Source: Dactylosporangium sp040689395
GTDB taxonomy: Bacteria > Actinomycetota > Actinomycetes > Mycobacteriales > Micromonosporaceae
Direction of reading: 5' to 3'
Length of the DNA: 64,000 nucleotides
Assembly (NCBI RefSeq): GCF_040689395.1
Contig: NZ_JBFAZX010000007.1
Span: 261,515 to 325,514 of the forward strand
The position numbers and the translations under genes are program-made. Positions within the stretch are counted from its first letter, which is position 1, and every line of letters begins with the position of its first letter. Below, piece by piece: positions 33,310-41,790 of the stretch. The notes beneath the pieces were generated by a model that worked only from the letters and a program-made list of their open reading frames with translations, was not told where the DNA came from and did no database searches.

Positions 33310-34194
33310 TTGTCACCGTCAGACGTCCTCATCATCGGTTCCGCGGGCTACGTCGGCACCCGGATGTCGGCCGGCTTCGCCCGCGCCGGCTACCGGGTCG
33401 CAGGCCTGCAACGGCCGGGCGGCACGCCGGTCGACCCCGCCTACCGGGCAGTGCCCGGTGACCTCGCCGACCCGCCGTCGCTCGTCGAGGCGGCCCGCGG
33501 CTTCGATCTGGTCATCCACCTCGGCGCGATCCTCGACGAGCGGCTCGACCTGGCCGGGGTGGACGCCCTCATCGAGGCCGGCAGTCCGATGATCATCACT
33601 TCGGGCAGTGACGTGCTCGGCGCGGGCCACGTGGACGAGGACGACGTCCCGCATCCGCATCCGCTGGTCGGCTGGCGTGACGAGGTGGAACGCCGGGCGC
33701 TGGCCGCGGGTCATCGGGTGATCCGGCCCGGTCTCATCTACGGCTCCGGCGGCGGCGTGGTGCAGAACATGATGGTCCCGTTGGCGCAGCGCCTCGGTGC
33801 GGGCGTCTACGTCGGCGAGCCCGACGTGCGCTGGGGGGCCGTCCACGTCGACGATCTACCTCCGCTGTACCTCGCCGTGGCCAGGTCCGCCGCTCCCGGC
33901 ACCGTGTGGAACGCGATCGCTGAGAACGTCCTGGTGGATCGCCTGGCCGCGCTGGTCGGCTGTGGCAGGACGATCTCGTGGCCGGAACACGAGGACGTCC
34001 CGCCGGAGTACGCCCCGATCGGGGGCCTGTTCCGGCTGCACCAGGTGGTCTCGTCGCAGAAGACCCGCCGGGAGATGGGCTGGGTCCCCCGGCACACCGA
34101 CGCGGTGGCGTCACTGGCCCAGGAACTCGCCGCGGCCGGGTTCCCGGTCCGCCCCGAGGACCTCGGCCACAACCCAGCCGCAATCGTGCCCTGA
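33310..34194 (+). CDS. NAD-dependent epimerase/dehydratase-like SDR, atypical
   Basis: 294 aa from TTG 33310, with GAGGAGC six bases upstream. Extended-SDR Rossmann start VLIIGSAGYVGTRMSAGFARAG, then DLVIHLGAILDE and ITSGSDVLG. The position where extended SDRs have the catalytic YxxxK reads LVGWRDEVERRAL, so the Tyr and Lys pair appears lost. The C-terminal half keeps the substrate-domain features RPGLIYGSGGG and VHVDDLPPLYLAVAR. It may bind a nucleotide or sugar without classical redox chemistry, or use another base. Middle gene of the GT2-SDR-P450 operon (41 bases after GT2). Confidence 0.75.
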   Translation: MSPSDVLIIGSAGYVGTRMSAGFARAGYRVAGLQRPGGTPVDPAYRAVPGDLADPPSLVEAARGFDLVIHLGAILDERLDLAGVDALIEAGSPMIITSGSDVLGAGHVDEDDVPHPHPLVGWRDEVERRALAAGHRVIRPGLIYGSGGGVVQNMMVPLAQRLGAGVYVGEPDVRWGAVHVDDLPPLYLAVARSAAPGTVWNAIAENVLVDRLAALVGCGRTISWPEHEDVPPEYAPIGGLFRLHQVVSSQKTRREMGWVPRHTDAVASLAQELAAAGFPVRPEDLGHNPAAIVP

Positions 34195-34249
34195 CATGGG
34201 CCCGGAACCGTCGAAACGTCTGGAAATTCAAGGAACTGCTGGAGGTCCC

Positions 34250-35494
34250 GTGAACAGCCCGTCCGAACCCATCGTCATCGACGCCACCGGCCGTGACATC
34301 CACGCCGAGGGCGCCCGCATGCGTGCCCAGGGTCCGATCGCCCAGGTGGAACTGCCCGGCGGGGTCCGGGCCTGGTCCGTGGTCGGCTACGAGATGGTCC
34401 GCAAGGTGCTGACCGATCCGCGCTTCGCCAAGGATGCCCGCAAGCACTGGCCCGCGTTCGTCAACGGGGAGATCGGCCCAGACTTCCCGCTGATCGGCTG
34501 GGTGATGATGGAGAACATGACCACCTCCGACGGTGAGGACCACGCCCGCCTGCGCAAGCTGGTCGCCAAGGCCTTCACGCTGCGCCGGGTCGACGCGATG
34601 CGGCCGCAGATCGAGCAGATCGTCGCCGACCTGCTGGACAACCTGGCGGCGCTGCCGCCGGGTGAGGTGGTGGACCTCAAGACGACGTTCGCCCAGGCGC
34701 TGCCCACCAAGGTGATCTGCGACCTGTTCGGTATCCCGGAGGAGCTCCGCGACGACGTGCTGCGCGGCGGCCAGGTGAACGTCGAGACCACGATCAACCA
34801 CGAGGAGGCGGTGGCCAACGTCGAGCAGTGGCACGGCGCCATCAACGACGTCATCGCGCTCAAGCGCCGCGAGCCCGGCGAGGACCTGATCAGTGCCATG
34901 ATCACGACGCAGGAGGAGGACGGCTCCCGGCTCAACGACTCCGAGATGGCCGGCACCGTGCACCTGATGCTGGGCGCCGGGTCGGAGACGACGACGAACC
35001 TCATCTCCAACGCGGCCCTGGCGATGCTCACCAACCGGGAGCAGTACGAGATGGTCCGCACCGGACAGCTCTCCTGGCGCGACGTCATCGAGGAGACGTT
35101 GCGGGTCGAGTCGCCGATCGCCCAGCTGCCGTTCCGCTTCACCACCGAGGAGGTCGACATCGCCGGGGTGACGATCCCGAAGGGGGACCCGGTGCTGATC
35201 GGCTTCGCCGCCTCCGGCCGCGATCCGCAGCTGCACGGCGAGAGCGCCGACACCTTCGACATCACCAGAGCCGACAAGGAACACCTGGCGTTCGGGCACG
35301 GCATCCACTTCTGCATCGGCGCTCCGCTGGGCCGGCTGGAGGCGGCGGTCGCGCTGCCCGCTCTGTTCGAGCGTTTCCCGGATCTCGCGCTCGCCATCCC
35401 CCGTGAAGAGCTCGCGCCTCAGGGCACGTTCCTGCTCAATGGCCGGGCCGAGCTGCCGGTCACGCTGCACGCGCACGCCTCGGTGAGCGGGTAG
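34250..35494 (+). CDS. Cytochrome P450, CYP107-like
   Basis: 414 aa from GTG 34250, with GGAGG five bases before it. I-helix LGAGSETTTNL, K-helix EETLRVESP, haem loop FGHGIHFCIGAPLGRLE with ligand Cys355. The N-terminus (VIDATGRDIHAEGARMRAQGPIAQVELPGG) is typical of CYP107/CYP105-type macrolide and polyketide hydroxylases. The I-helix Thr is present, so ordinary hydroxylation or epoxidation is possible. It ends the operon after the GT2 and SDR genes, suggesting that hydroxylation is linked to that branch. The cluster has three P450s in all, each of a different subgroup. Confidence 0.85.
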   Translation: MNSPSEPIVIDATGRDIHAEGARMRAQGPIAQVELPGGVRAWSVVGYEMVRKVLTDPRFAKDARKHWPAFVNGEIGPDFPLIGWVMMENMTTSDGEDHARLRKLVAKAFTLRRVDAMRPQIEQIVADLLDNLAALPPGEVVDLKTTFAQALPTKVICDLFGIPEELRDDVLRGGQVNVETTINHEEAVANVEQWHGAINDVIALKRREPGEDLISAMITTQEEDGSRLNDSEMAGTVHLMLGAGSETTTNLISNAALAMLTNREQYEMVRTGQLSWRDVIEETLRVESPIAQLPFRFTTEEVDIAGVTIPKGDPVLIGFAASGRDPQLHGESADTFDITRADKEHLAFGHGIHFCIGAPLGRLEAAVALPALFERFPDLALAIPREELAPQGTFLLNGRAELPVTLHAHASVSG

Positions 35495-35511
35495 TCCGCG
35501 GCCGGCACTGC

Positions 35512-35549
35512 GACGAACGAGCCGCCGGTTCTCCGGCGGCTCGTTCGTC
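35512..35549. terminator. Strong bidirectional terminator
   Basis: Perfect 17-bp stem GACGAACGAGCCGCCGG (35512-35528) with 35533-35549 and tetraloop TTCT, between the convergent P450 and AhpD-like genes. Confidence 0.9.
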
Positions 35550-35567
35550 ATGCTGTCCAGCTGCGCT

Positions 35568-36659
35568 TCACACCACGCCGGAGACCCTTGGCAACGGCTC
35601 GCCGGCCCGCGACTGCCTGCGCCCGACCTCGCGCGCCATCACGAAGCTCGCCCAGGCCGCGGTCTCGAGCAGCTTGACGTCGCCGGGGTGGTACCGGCGG
35701 AACTCGTCGATCACCTTCGCGTCCATCTGGAACGACGCGAAAGCGGTGAGCAGGGCCAGCCGCGCGGAGGCCTGCTGCGCGGGGGCCAGGTCCGCGATCA
35801 GCTCCTCGCACCAGGCACGGCTCGGTCCGGCGTCCTCGCCACGCCATGCCTCGAGACGCTCCAGCACCAGCCGCTGTACGGCCGGCGGCACCGTACGTCT
35901 GCCCGCGTCCTCGAAGGCCGCGTACGAGCGGCTGACCGCGGCGGCGATGTTGGCATGATCGCGCGCCCACGCCGCCGACTCCGGCAATGGGTCACCGGCC
36001 GGCAGGAACCGTAACGAGGTGCCGGAGTCGAAGCGGCCGCGCAGCACCGGCGCGAGCACGTAGCTCAGTCCCTGCTTGAAGCGGCGCCTTCCGCCCGGTC
36101 CGAGGCGGGGCGGCAGCAGGTAGCCGGGCTGGAAGACGTTCACCATGCGGGCGATGTAGTGGAAGCTCACCAGCACGCCGACGAGCTCGGCACGCTGCTC
36201 TTCCGGGAAGGGCACACCCGTCTGCGGGCCACGCGGCAGGTGCGCGTGCCGGGCCCAGGTGGCGATGGCCCGGATCCGGCGGTCCTGGACGTCGCTGATG
36301 CGGTCACCGGCGATCGCCTCCGCGTCGCCTTCGGTGGACAGGTCGTACAGCCCGGTCGAGTGCATGTCGACGCAGAAGGGGCAGGTGTTGGCCAGCGACA
36401 CCGCCGACGCGACGGCCTCCTTCGCCAGCCGGTCCGCGGCCCCGGCGGCAACCAGCGGCTCGCGCATCAGCATCCACTCCGCCGCGAGCAGCTGCGGCAC
36501 CGGCGAGTGCGCGAGCACCGGCGGTAGCACGATCTTGAACTCCCGCCGGACCTGCTCGTAGATCAAGGCGACGTCGCCGCTCGCCGCGCTCGGCGGGACC
36601 GGTGTGACGTGCACGACCTGACGTGCGGCAACTGACGCGGTGATCCGCCTGACGACCAT
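35568..36659 (-). CDS. Large AhpD/carboxymuconolactone decarboxylase-like protein, copy 1
   Basis: 363 aa, ATG 36659 with GGGAGG ahead. Residues about 20-190 form an AhpD-like helical domain with the redox motif NTCPFCVDMHSTGLYD (CxxC plus downstream His). The C-terminal 170 aa repeat the helical style without the motif. AhpD proteins reduce disulfides or peroxidatic partners through this CxxC; at about 360 aa the protein is twice the usual AhpD size. A paralogue lies at 44584 with the same layout, and relatives are plausible in enediyne clusters, but the role (core chemistry or thiol/peroxide defence) is unknown. Divergent from UnbV. Confidence 0.75.
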   Translation of the reverse strand: MVVRRITASVAARQVVHVTPVPPSAASGDVALIYEQVRREFKIVLPPVLAHSPVPQLLAAEWMLMREPLVAAGAADRLAKEAVASAVSLANTCPFCVDMHSTGLYDLSTEGDAEAIAGDRISDVQDRRIRAIATWARHAHLPRGPQTGVPFPEEQRAELVGVLVSFHYIARMVNVFQPGYLLPPRLGPGGRRRFKQGLSYVLAPVLRGRFDSGTSLRFLPAGDPLPESAAWARDHANIAAAVSRSYAAFEDAGRRTVPPAVQRLVLERLEAWRGEDAGPSRAWCEELIADLAPAQQASARLALLTAFASFQMDAKVIDEFRRYHPGDVKLLETAAWASFVMAREVGRRQSRAGEPLPRVSGVV

Positions 36660-37023
36660 GTCGCCCTCCCAATGTCGTGGTGATCGTCAGTACAGTCCGC
36701 CGCCTTTCGTCAAGTCAACGAATACGGCGGCACCACGACGAAAGTAAGCACGTTGGAGAACGTCGCCGGATAGACGTCATCGGCACGTCTCACTATCCAT
36801 GCATCTGCGCCCTGAACAGCACGAACAAACAAGCCGATCCGCACTCCTTGAGAAGTATTCGAACGACGATGACGACAGGATGGCGGATGTCGGCTCGCGA
36901 CGGCCCGTTGTTCCTCGACGTCACCCCGGTGGGACGTCAACTGACCGTCCCGGCGAGTCGGCATGCCCATTCGCGTTCGGCCCGTGCGCCGATTCCTGCT
37001 CCGGATTCGAGAAGGGGGAACCG
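36660..37023. promoter_or_regulatory. Promoter region of the UnbV operon and AhpD-like gene
   Basis: 364 bases, lower in G+C than the neighbourhood, between divergent genes. An open frame from 36799 continues into UnbV, but its first 75 residues lack homology-like features. I place the start at TTG 37024 after AGAAGGGGGA. No confident -35/-10 or long dyad was found. Confidence 0.5.
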
Positions 37024-39036
37024 TTGCCCTCGCAACCTGTCGGCGCCCTGCGCCGACTCATCCCAGCGTTCGTCGTACTCGCCCTGATCGCCCTTCTGTA
37101 CGGCGCGGCGAGGTTGCCCCAGGCGTCGGCAGCGACCCGGGCGAGCATGGCCGAGCGGTACCAGTTCAAGCAGATGCCGATCGCACTGCCGGCTGGGCTG
37201 GCCCAGCACACCGTGCGCCAGGTGAACCCGGCCTACGAGCACATCAAGTCCTGGATCTCCTCGGTCGGCGCCGCGATCGCGGTCAACGACCTCGACGGCA
37301 GCGGGATCGCCGACGACCTGTGCCTCGTCGACACCCGTAGCGACTCGGTCATCGTCACCCCGGCCCCGGGCGGCCGCGGCACCTACAAGCCGTTCGTGCT
37401 CGAGCCGGCGCCGCTGCCGACCGGCCCCGCCGTCGCCCCCATGGGCTGTGTGCCGGCCGACCTCAACGGCGACGGGTGGGTCGACCTGCTCGTCTACTAC
37501 TGGGGTCGCACGCCCGTGCTGTTCCTGAAGAAGCCGCAGCAGGAGCCCCTCTCGCCGGCGGCCTACGTGCCGACCGAGCTGGTGCCACAGGCCGCCCCCG
37601 CCGACGGGGTGTACCGCGGTCCACTGTGGAACACCAACGCGGTCGCGGTGGCCGACTTCGACGGTGACGGGCATGCCGACGTCGGGGTGTTCAACTACTT
37701 CCCCGACACGCAGGTCCTCGACACGCACGGTGCGCCCAACGTGCAGATGAATCACTCCATGTCGCACGCCCGCAACGCCGGCGGCGCGCACATACTGCGC
37801 TGGGTCGGCGCCACCGGCGGGGCCAAGCCCAGTGTGCAGTTCCAGGAGCAGCCCGCCATCGATCCGGCGGCCGGCAGCGGCTGGACGCTCGCCGCGGCGT
37901 CCGCCGACCTCGACGGCGACCTGCTGCCCGAGCTGTACCTCGCCAACGATTTCGGCAATGACCGGTTCTTCCACAACGTGTCCACGGCCGGCCACATCAA
38001 GTTCGACCTCGTCGAGGGCCGCCGCGGAGCGTTCGACCCGAAGTCGATGGTGATGGGGCACGATTCCTTCAAGGGCATGTCGGTCGACTTCGCAGACCTG
38101 CGCGGCAGCGGCCGGTTCGACGCGTTCGTCAGCAACATCACCGAGTCGTGGGGCCTCGAGGAGAGCAATCTCGTCTGGTTCAACACGGCGGCGAGTCCGC
38201 AGGACGCCCGGGCGTCGATGGCGAAGGGCCTCGCGCCGTTCGAGAACCGGGCGTCGGAGACCAACCTCGCCTGGGTCGGCTGGGGCTGGGACGCCAAGAT
38301 GGCCGACTTCAGCAACAGCGGGCATCTCGCGATCGTGCAGGCGTGCGGCTTCGTCAAGGGCGACATCAACCGGTTCAACTGGTTGCAGGAACTGGCGATG
38401 AGCAACGACCTGCTGCTGCAGGACCCGAAAATGTGGCCGAAGGCGGAGCCCGGTGACGACATCGCCGGCAAGAACACGCTGGCCTTCTGGGCGCCGGAGG
38501 GCAACGGCCGCTACAGCAACCTCAGCGCCGAGCTCGGCCTGAACGTGCCGATCCCGACCCGTGGCATCGGCGTCGCCGACGTCGACGGCGACGGCGGCCA
38601 GGACCTCCTGGTCGCCCGGCAGTGGGGCGAGCCCGCCTTCTACCGCAACACCAGCCCCAACCGCGGCGCATTCGTCGGGCTGCGGCTCTACCGGCCGGCG
38701 CTGACCGACACCGCGCCGGGCGACACCGTGGCCGCCCCGCCGGGGCAGCAGACGGACGTCGCGCCGCACGGCTCGCCCGCCTACGGCGCCGTCGTCCGCC
38801 TGACCACCGCCGACGGACGGACCCAGATCGCCCAGCTCGACGGCGGTGGCGGGCACTCCGGCAAGCGCAGCTTCGACGTCTTCTTCGGCCTGGGCAACCA
38901 GGGCAGCCAGCCGGTCCGCGCCGACATCAGCTGGCGCGACGTCAACGGCGCCGTACACCAGCAGACGGTGACGCTGACATCCGGCTGGCACAACCTGATG
39001 CTCACCGACCAGGCCCGTGAGGTGACCACGTCATGA
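37024..39036 (+). CDS. unbV: Enediyne biosynthesis protein UnbV (FG-GAP/ASPIC-UnbV)
   Basis: 670 aa from TTG 37024. An N-terminal membrane anchor or uncleaved signal (IPAFVVLALIALLYGAARL, residues about 12-30) puts the bulk outside the cytoplasm. FG-GAP/VCBS-type repeats with calcium-loop motifs follow: DLDGSGIADD, DLNGDGWVDLL, DFDGDGHADVGVF, DLDGDLLPELY, DVDGDGGQDLL. The C-terminus is an ASPIC/UnbV domain (QIAQLDGGGGHSGKRSFDVFFGLG). UnbV (E4) is one of the five invariant enediyne cassette genes; its biochemical role is unresolved, and an extracytoplasmic scaffold is a reasonable reading. Its stop overlaps the UnbU start as ATGA. Confidence 0.93.
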   Translation: MPSQPVGALRRLIPAFVVLALIALLYGAARLPQASAATRASMAERYQFKQMPIALPAGLAQHTVRQVNPAYEHIKSWISSVGAAIAVNDLDGSGIADDLCLVDTRSDSVIVTPAPGGRGTYKPFVLEPAPLPTGPAVAPMGCVPADLNGDGWVDLLVYYWGRTPVLFLKKPQQEPLSPAAYVPTELVPQAAPADGVYRGPLWNTNAVAVADFDGDGHADVGVFNYFPDTQVLDTHGAPNVQMNHSMSHARNAGGAHILRWVGATGGAKPSVQFQEQPAIDPAAGSGWTLAAASADLDGDLLPELYLANDFGNDRFFHNVSTAGHIKFDLVEGRRGAFDPKSMVMGHDSFKGMSVDFADLRGSGRFDAFVSNITESWGLEESNLVWFNTAASPQDARASMAKGLAPFENRASETNLAWVGWGWDAKMADFSNSGHLAIVQACGFVKGDINRFNWLQELAMSNDLLLQDPKMWPKAEPGDDIAGKNTLAFWAPEGNGRYSNLSAELGLNVPIPTRGIGVADVDGDGGQDLLVARQWGEPAFYRNTSPNRGAFVGLRLYRPALTDTAPGDTVAAPPGQQTDVAPHGSPAYGAVVRLTTADGRTQIAQLDGGGGHSGKRSFDVFFGLGNQGSQPVRADISWRDVNGAVHQQTVTLTSGWHNLMLTDQAREVTTS

Positions 39037-40064
39037 CCGACGTCCGTATCAACCCCGCTGATACCGGCGACCGCGGCAGCACCACCGTCCGCAGTACCCC
39101 TTCGGGCTCCGCGCCCACGTCGCCCGGCCGGGGCCCGGCGGTGCCCCGCATCGACCGGCGGGACCCGCGCTACCTGGCGCTGCGCAACTTCGCCATCTCG
39201 ATGAGCATCTTCAACATCCTCGGCTACACCGTGCTCGGCTTCGAGCAGCCGTGGGCATGGCCGTTCTTCGCGCTCCTCGTCGGCTACTCCGTCGAGTTCG
39301 GCGCCGAGACGATCGCCGCCTGGGCGAACCGGCGCCCCGCCGCATACAGCGGCAACGGCGTCTGGGGCGTCTACACGTTCATGCTGCCGACCCACATCAC
39401 GGCGCTGGCGGCGAACATGCTGCTGTACGCCAACGACATGTTCTGGCCGATCGCCTTCGGCGTGGCCGTCGCGGTGGGGCAGAAGTACGTGCTCCAGGCG
39501 CCGATCAAGGGCCGGATGCGGCACTTCATGAACCCGTCCAACTTCGGCATCACCGCCACGCTGCTGGCCTTCTCCTGGGTGAACATCGCGCCGCCGTATC
39601 AGTTCACCGAGCGCGTACCCGACGTCATCAGCATCGTCATCCCGCTGATCATCGTCACGGCCGGCACCGTGCTCAACGCGATGCTGACGAAGAAGGTGCT
39701 GCTCATCATGGGCTGGGTCGGATCGTTCGTGATCCAGGCCTTGGTGCGCCACTGGGTCTGGGACGTGGCGCTGTGGGCGGCGCTGGCGCCGATAACGGGT
39801 GTCGCGTTCGTCCTGTTCACCAACTACATGGTCACCGACCCCGGCACCAGCCCGTCGGCCGGGCGCCACCAGTTCATGTTCGGCGCGAGCGTCGGCACCG
39901 TCTACGGCGTGCTGATGTTCTTCAACGTCGTCTACACGTTGTTCTTCGCCGTCACCATCGTGTGCCTCATCCGGGGCGCGTACTGGTGGATCAGGTGGCT
40001 GGCGCAGGGGCGCCAGCACGTCGCACCGGACGCGCGGCCACAGGCCGTGGCGAGCGCCGGCTGA
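39033..40064 (+). CDS. unbU: Enediyne biosynthesis protein UnbU (RnfD/NqrB-like membrane protein)
   Basis: 343 aa; ATG 39033 overlaps the UnbV stop, indicating coupling. A 45-aa polar N-terminus is followed by about 9-10 transmembrane segments (NFAISMSIFNILGYTVLGF, WPFFALLVGYSVEFGAETI, VPDVISIVIPLIIVTAGTV and others). HFMNPSNFGITATLLAF resembles the Rnf/Nqr flavin-attachment region of ion-translocating oxidoreductases. UnbU (E5) is in all enediyne cassettes; an electron-transfer or transport role at the membrane has been suggested from this resemblance but not shown. Confidence 0.92.
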   Translation: MTDVRINPADTGDRGSTTVRSTPSGSAPTSPGRGPAVPRIDRRDPRYLALRNFAISMSIFNILGYTVLGFEQPWAWPFFALLVGYSVEFGAETIAAWANRRPAAYSGNGVWGVYTFMLPTHITALAANMLLYANDMFWPIAFGVAVAVGQKYVLQAPIKGRMRHFMNPSNFGITATLLAFSWVNIAPPYQFTERVPDVISIVIPLIIVTAGTVLNAMLTKKVLLIMGWVGSFVIQALVRHWVWDVALWAALAPITGVAFVLFTNYMVTDPGTSPSAGRHQFMFGASVGTVYGVLMFFNVVYTLFFAVTIVCLIRGAYWWIRWLAQGRQHVAPDARPQAVASAG

Positions 40065-40086
40065 GCGCGCGCCGAACCAGCACCTC

Positions 40087-40120
40087 CGCGCGGGCGGCGG
40101 CACGCGCCGCCGCCCGCGCG
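40087..40120 (+). terminator. Intercistronic hairpin after UnbU
   Basis: Perfect 15-bp stem CGCGCGGGCGGCGGC (40087-40101) with 40106-40120 and tetraloop ACGC, between UnbU and the next membrane-protein gene. With no T-run it may attenuate or stabilise the upstream message rather than end it. Confidence 0.65.
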
Positions 40121-40169
40121 GTCCGACGGGGCCCGCAATCGGGCGGGTCAGCGCATCCAGGGAGCCCAC

Positions 40170-41117
40170 ATGACCTCGCACCTCGATGTCCTTCGGCGCG
40201 ATGAAGCGCTTCGCGCCGCCTCTCGCCCCCGCAACGTCCTGCTCACCGTCGTGCTCAGCGTCGCCGCGGGCATCGCGCTCGCGGTGCTGTGGTCGTTCGA
40301 GCTGGTCGACAAGGAGATCGGCGACAACGTCGCCAACACATTGCTCGGCCACGATGCCAAGCAGTCCGCCATCGCCGGCACCTTCGCCGGGCTCCTCTTC
40401 GCGTTCGTGTCCGGCCTGGCCGGCACGTTCACCGCCTGCAACATCGCCATGGCGGCCGCCGTCGGGCCGCTGACCTCCGCCGGGGCCGAGCGGTCCGGTC
40501 GCGCCTCCGGCGTGCTGCGGACCCTGCTGCGCCCGACCGCGTACCTCCTGGCGGGCATGGTGGCCGTCTCGGCCACGTACGGCTTCGTCGGTGTGCTGCT
40601 CGGCGAGCGACTGCCGCAACTGTCCACCGGGACGGTCGGCGGCATGCCGGTGCGGCTCATCCAGTCGTCGGTGGTCTTCGGCCTCATCGGCCTCGCGCTG
40701 GTGTACCTTGGCCTCGCCTCCCTCGGCGTGGTGCGCGACGTGTTCGCGCACCGTCCGACCGCCCGGGTCGTCGTGCTCGGCGCGCTCATCGGCGGGTTCC
40801 TCATCGGCCGGCCGTACCCGCTGTTCAACAAGCTGTTCCACTACGCGGCCGACACGGACAACCCGCTGTTCGGCGCCGCCGCGTTCGTGTTGCAGTCACT
40901 GGGCAACGTCACCCTCGTGCTGGTGGTCTTCGCGCTGGCGACCCTGCTGACCCGCGGCCGGTACATCACCTGGCTGGCCGGGAGCCCGCGCCGGGCCGCG
41001 CTCGTCTCCGGCGTGCTGCTGCTCGCCCTGGGTGTCTTCACCGTCGTGTACTGGGACGTGCGGTTGCCCTCGATGTTCGGCTTCGGCTGGTTCCCCACCA
41101 TGCCGTACAACTCCTGA
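40170..41117 (+). CDS. Polytopic membrane protein, CcdA/DsbD-like
   Basis: 315 aa, ATG 40170 with GGAG upstream. About eight hydrophobic segments; the AFVSGLAGTFTACNIAMAAAVGPL stretch looks like the Cys-containing TM1 region of CcdA/DsbD electron-transfer proteins, with only one Cys (in TACN) where those have a pair. Other segments: VRLIQSSVVFGLIGLALVYLG and LVLVVFALATLL. A basic loop YPLFNKLFH is conserved-looking. It follows UnbU on the same strand and begins the UnbV-UnbU operon extension. A role in moving reducing power or metal across the membrane fits the company it keeps, but this is inference. Confidence 0.6.
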   Translation: MTSHLDVLRRDEALRAASRPRNVLLTVVLSVAAGIALAVLWSFELVDKEIGDNVANTLLGHDAKQSAIAGTFAGLLFAFVSGLAGTFTACNIAMAAAVGPLTSAGAERSGRASGVLRTLLRPTAYLLAGMVAVSATYGFVGVLLGERLPQLSTGTVGGMPVRLIQSSVVFGLIGLALVYLGLASLGVVRDVFAHRPTARVVVLGALIGGFLIGRPYPLFNKLFHYAADTDNPLFGAAAFVLQSLGNVTLVLVVFALATLLTRGRYITWLAGSPRRAALVSGVLLLALGVFTVVYWDVRLPSMFGFGWFPTMPYNS

Positions 41118-41205
41118 TCCGCACAGCATTCTCGAAGTCGTTCGACTGATGACGCTCAATTACCGTCGTTCGCAGGCTGTGTCCAAGTTTCGTCTGGAGG
41201 TCATC

Positions 41206-41790
41206 GTGTCGAGCACCGTGGCGCATTCCGGGTCTCCCGGAGCTCTCTCCGTTCTCAACAGCGCACGTCACCGTTTCGCGCTCAACACCTTCATGGCGAT
41301 CGTGCTCGCACACTGGGCGGAGCACATCGCCCAGGCATACCAGATCTGGGTGCTGGGCTGGCCGCGCCCGAAGGCCCGCGGCGTGCTGGGGGAGTTCTTC
41401 CCGTGGCTGGTCTCGTCGGAGTGGATGCATTACGGCTACGCCCTCATCATGCTGGTCGGGCTGTTCCTGCTGCGCCCGGGTTTCGTCGGCCGGGGCCGCG
41501 TCTGGTGGACGGTCGCCCTGGCCATCCAGTTCTGGCACCACATCGAGCACCTGCTGCTGCTGCTGCAGGCCCAGACCGGCCACTTCCTGTGGGGCAAGGC
41601 GGTGCCGACGAGCGTGCTGCAGCTCGTCTACCCCCGGGTGGAACTGCATCTGTTCTACAACTCGATCGTGTTCATCCCGATGGTCATCGCCGTGTACCTG
41701 CACCTGCGCCCCAACCGGGTCGAGCTCGACCAGACGGCCTGCAGCTGCGTCAGCGGGCCACGGCGGGCACTGCTCGTCCCGGCCCAGTGA
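41206..41790 (+). CDS. His-rich four-TM membrane protein of unknown function
   Basis: 194 aa from GTG 41206, with TGGAGG six bases upstream; ATG 41149 is an alternative. Four hydrophobic helices carry many histidines near their ends: AHWAEHIAQAYQIW, SEWMHYGYALIMLV, IQFWHHIEHLLLLLQ, ELHLFYNSIVFIP. Such His pairs within membranes are typical of haem- or metal-binding proteins. I do not recognise the family. Its stop overlaps the start of the CopC-like gene (GTGA), so the two are coupled and probably work together, perhaps with copper. Confidence 0.6.
   Translation: MSSTVAHSGSPGALSVLNSARHRFALNTFMAIVLAHWAEHIAQAYQIWVLGWPRPKARGVLGEFFPWLVSSEWMHYGYALIMLVGLFLLRPGFVGRGRVWWTVALAIQFWHHIEHLLLLLQAQTGHFLWGKAVPTSVLQLVYPRVELHLFYNSIVFIPMVIAVYLHLRPNRVELDQTACSCVSGPRRALLVPAQ

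Noticed and set aside
36799..37023. Longer UnbV N-terminus from ATG 36799
   Set aside because: The extra 75 residues lack a signal or domain and would bury the membrane anchor; TTG 37024 has a much better ribosome-binding site.
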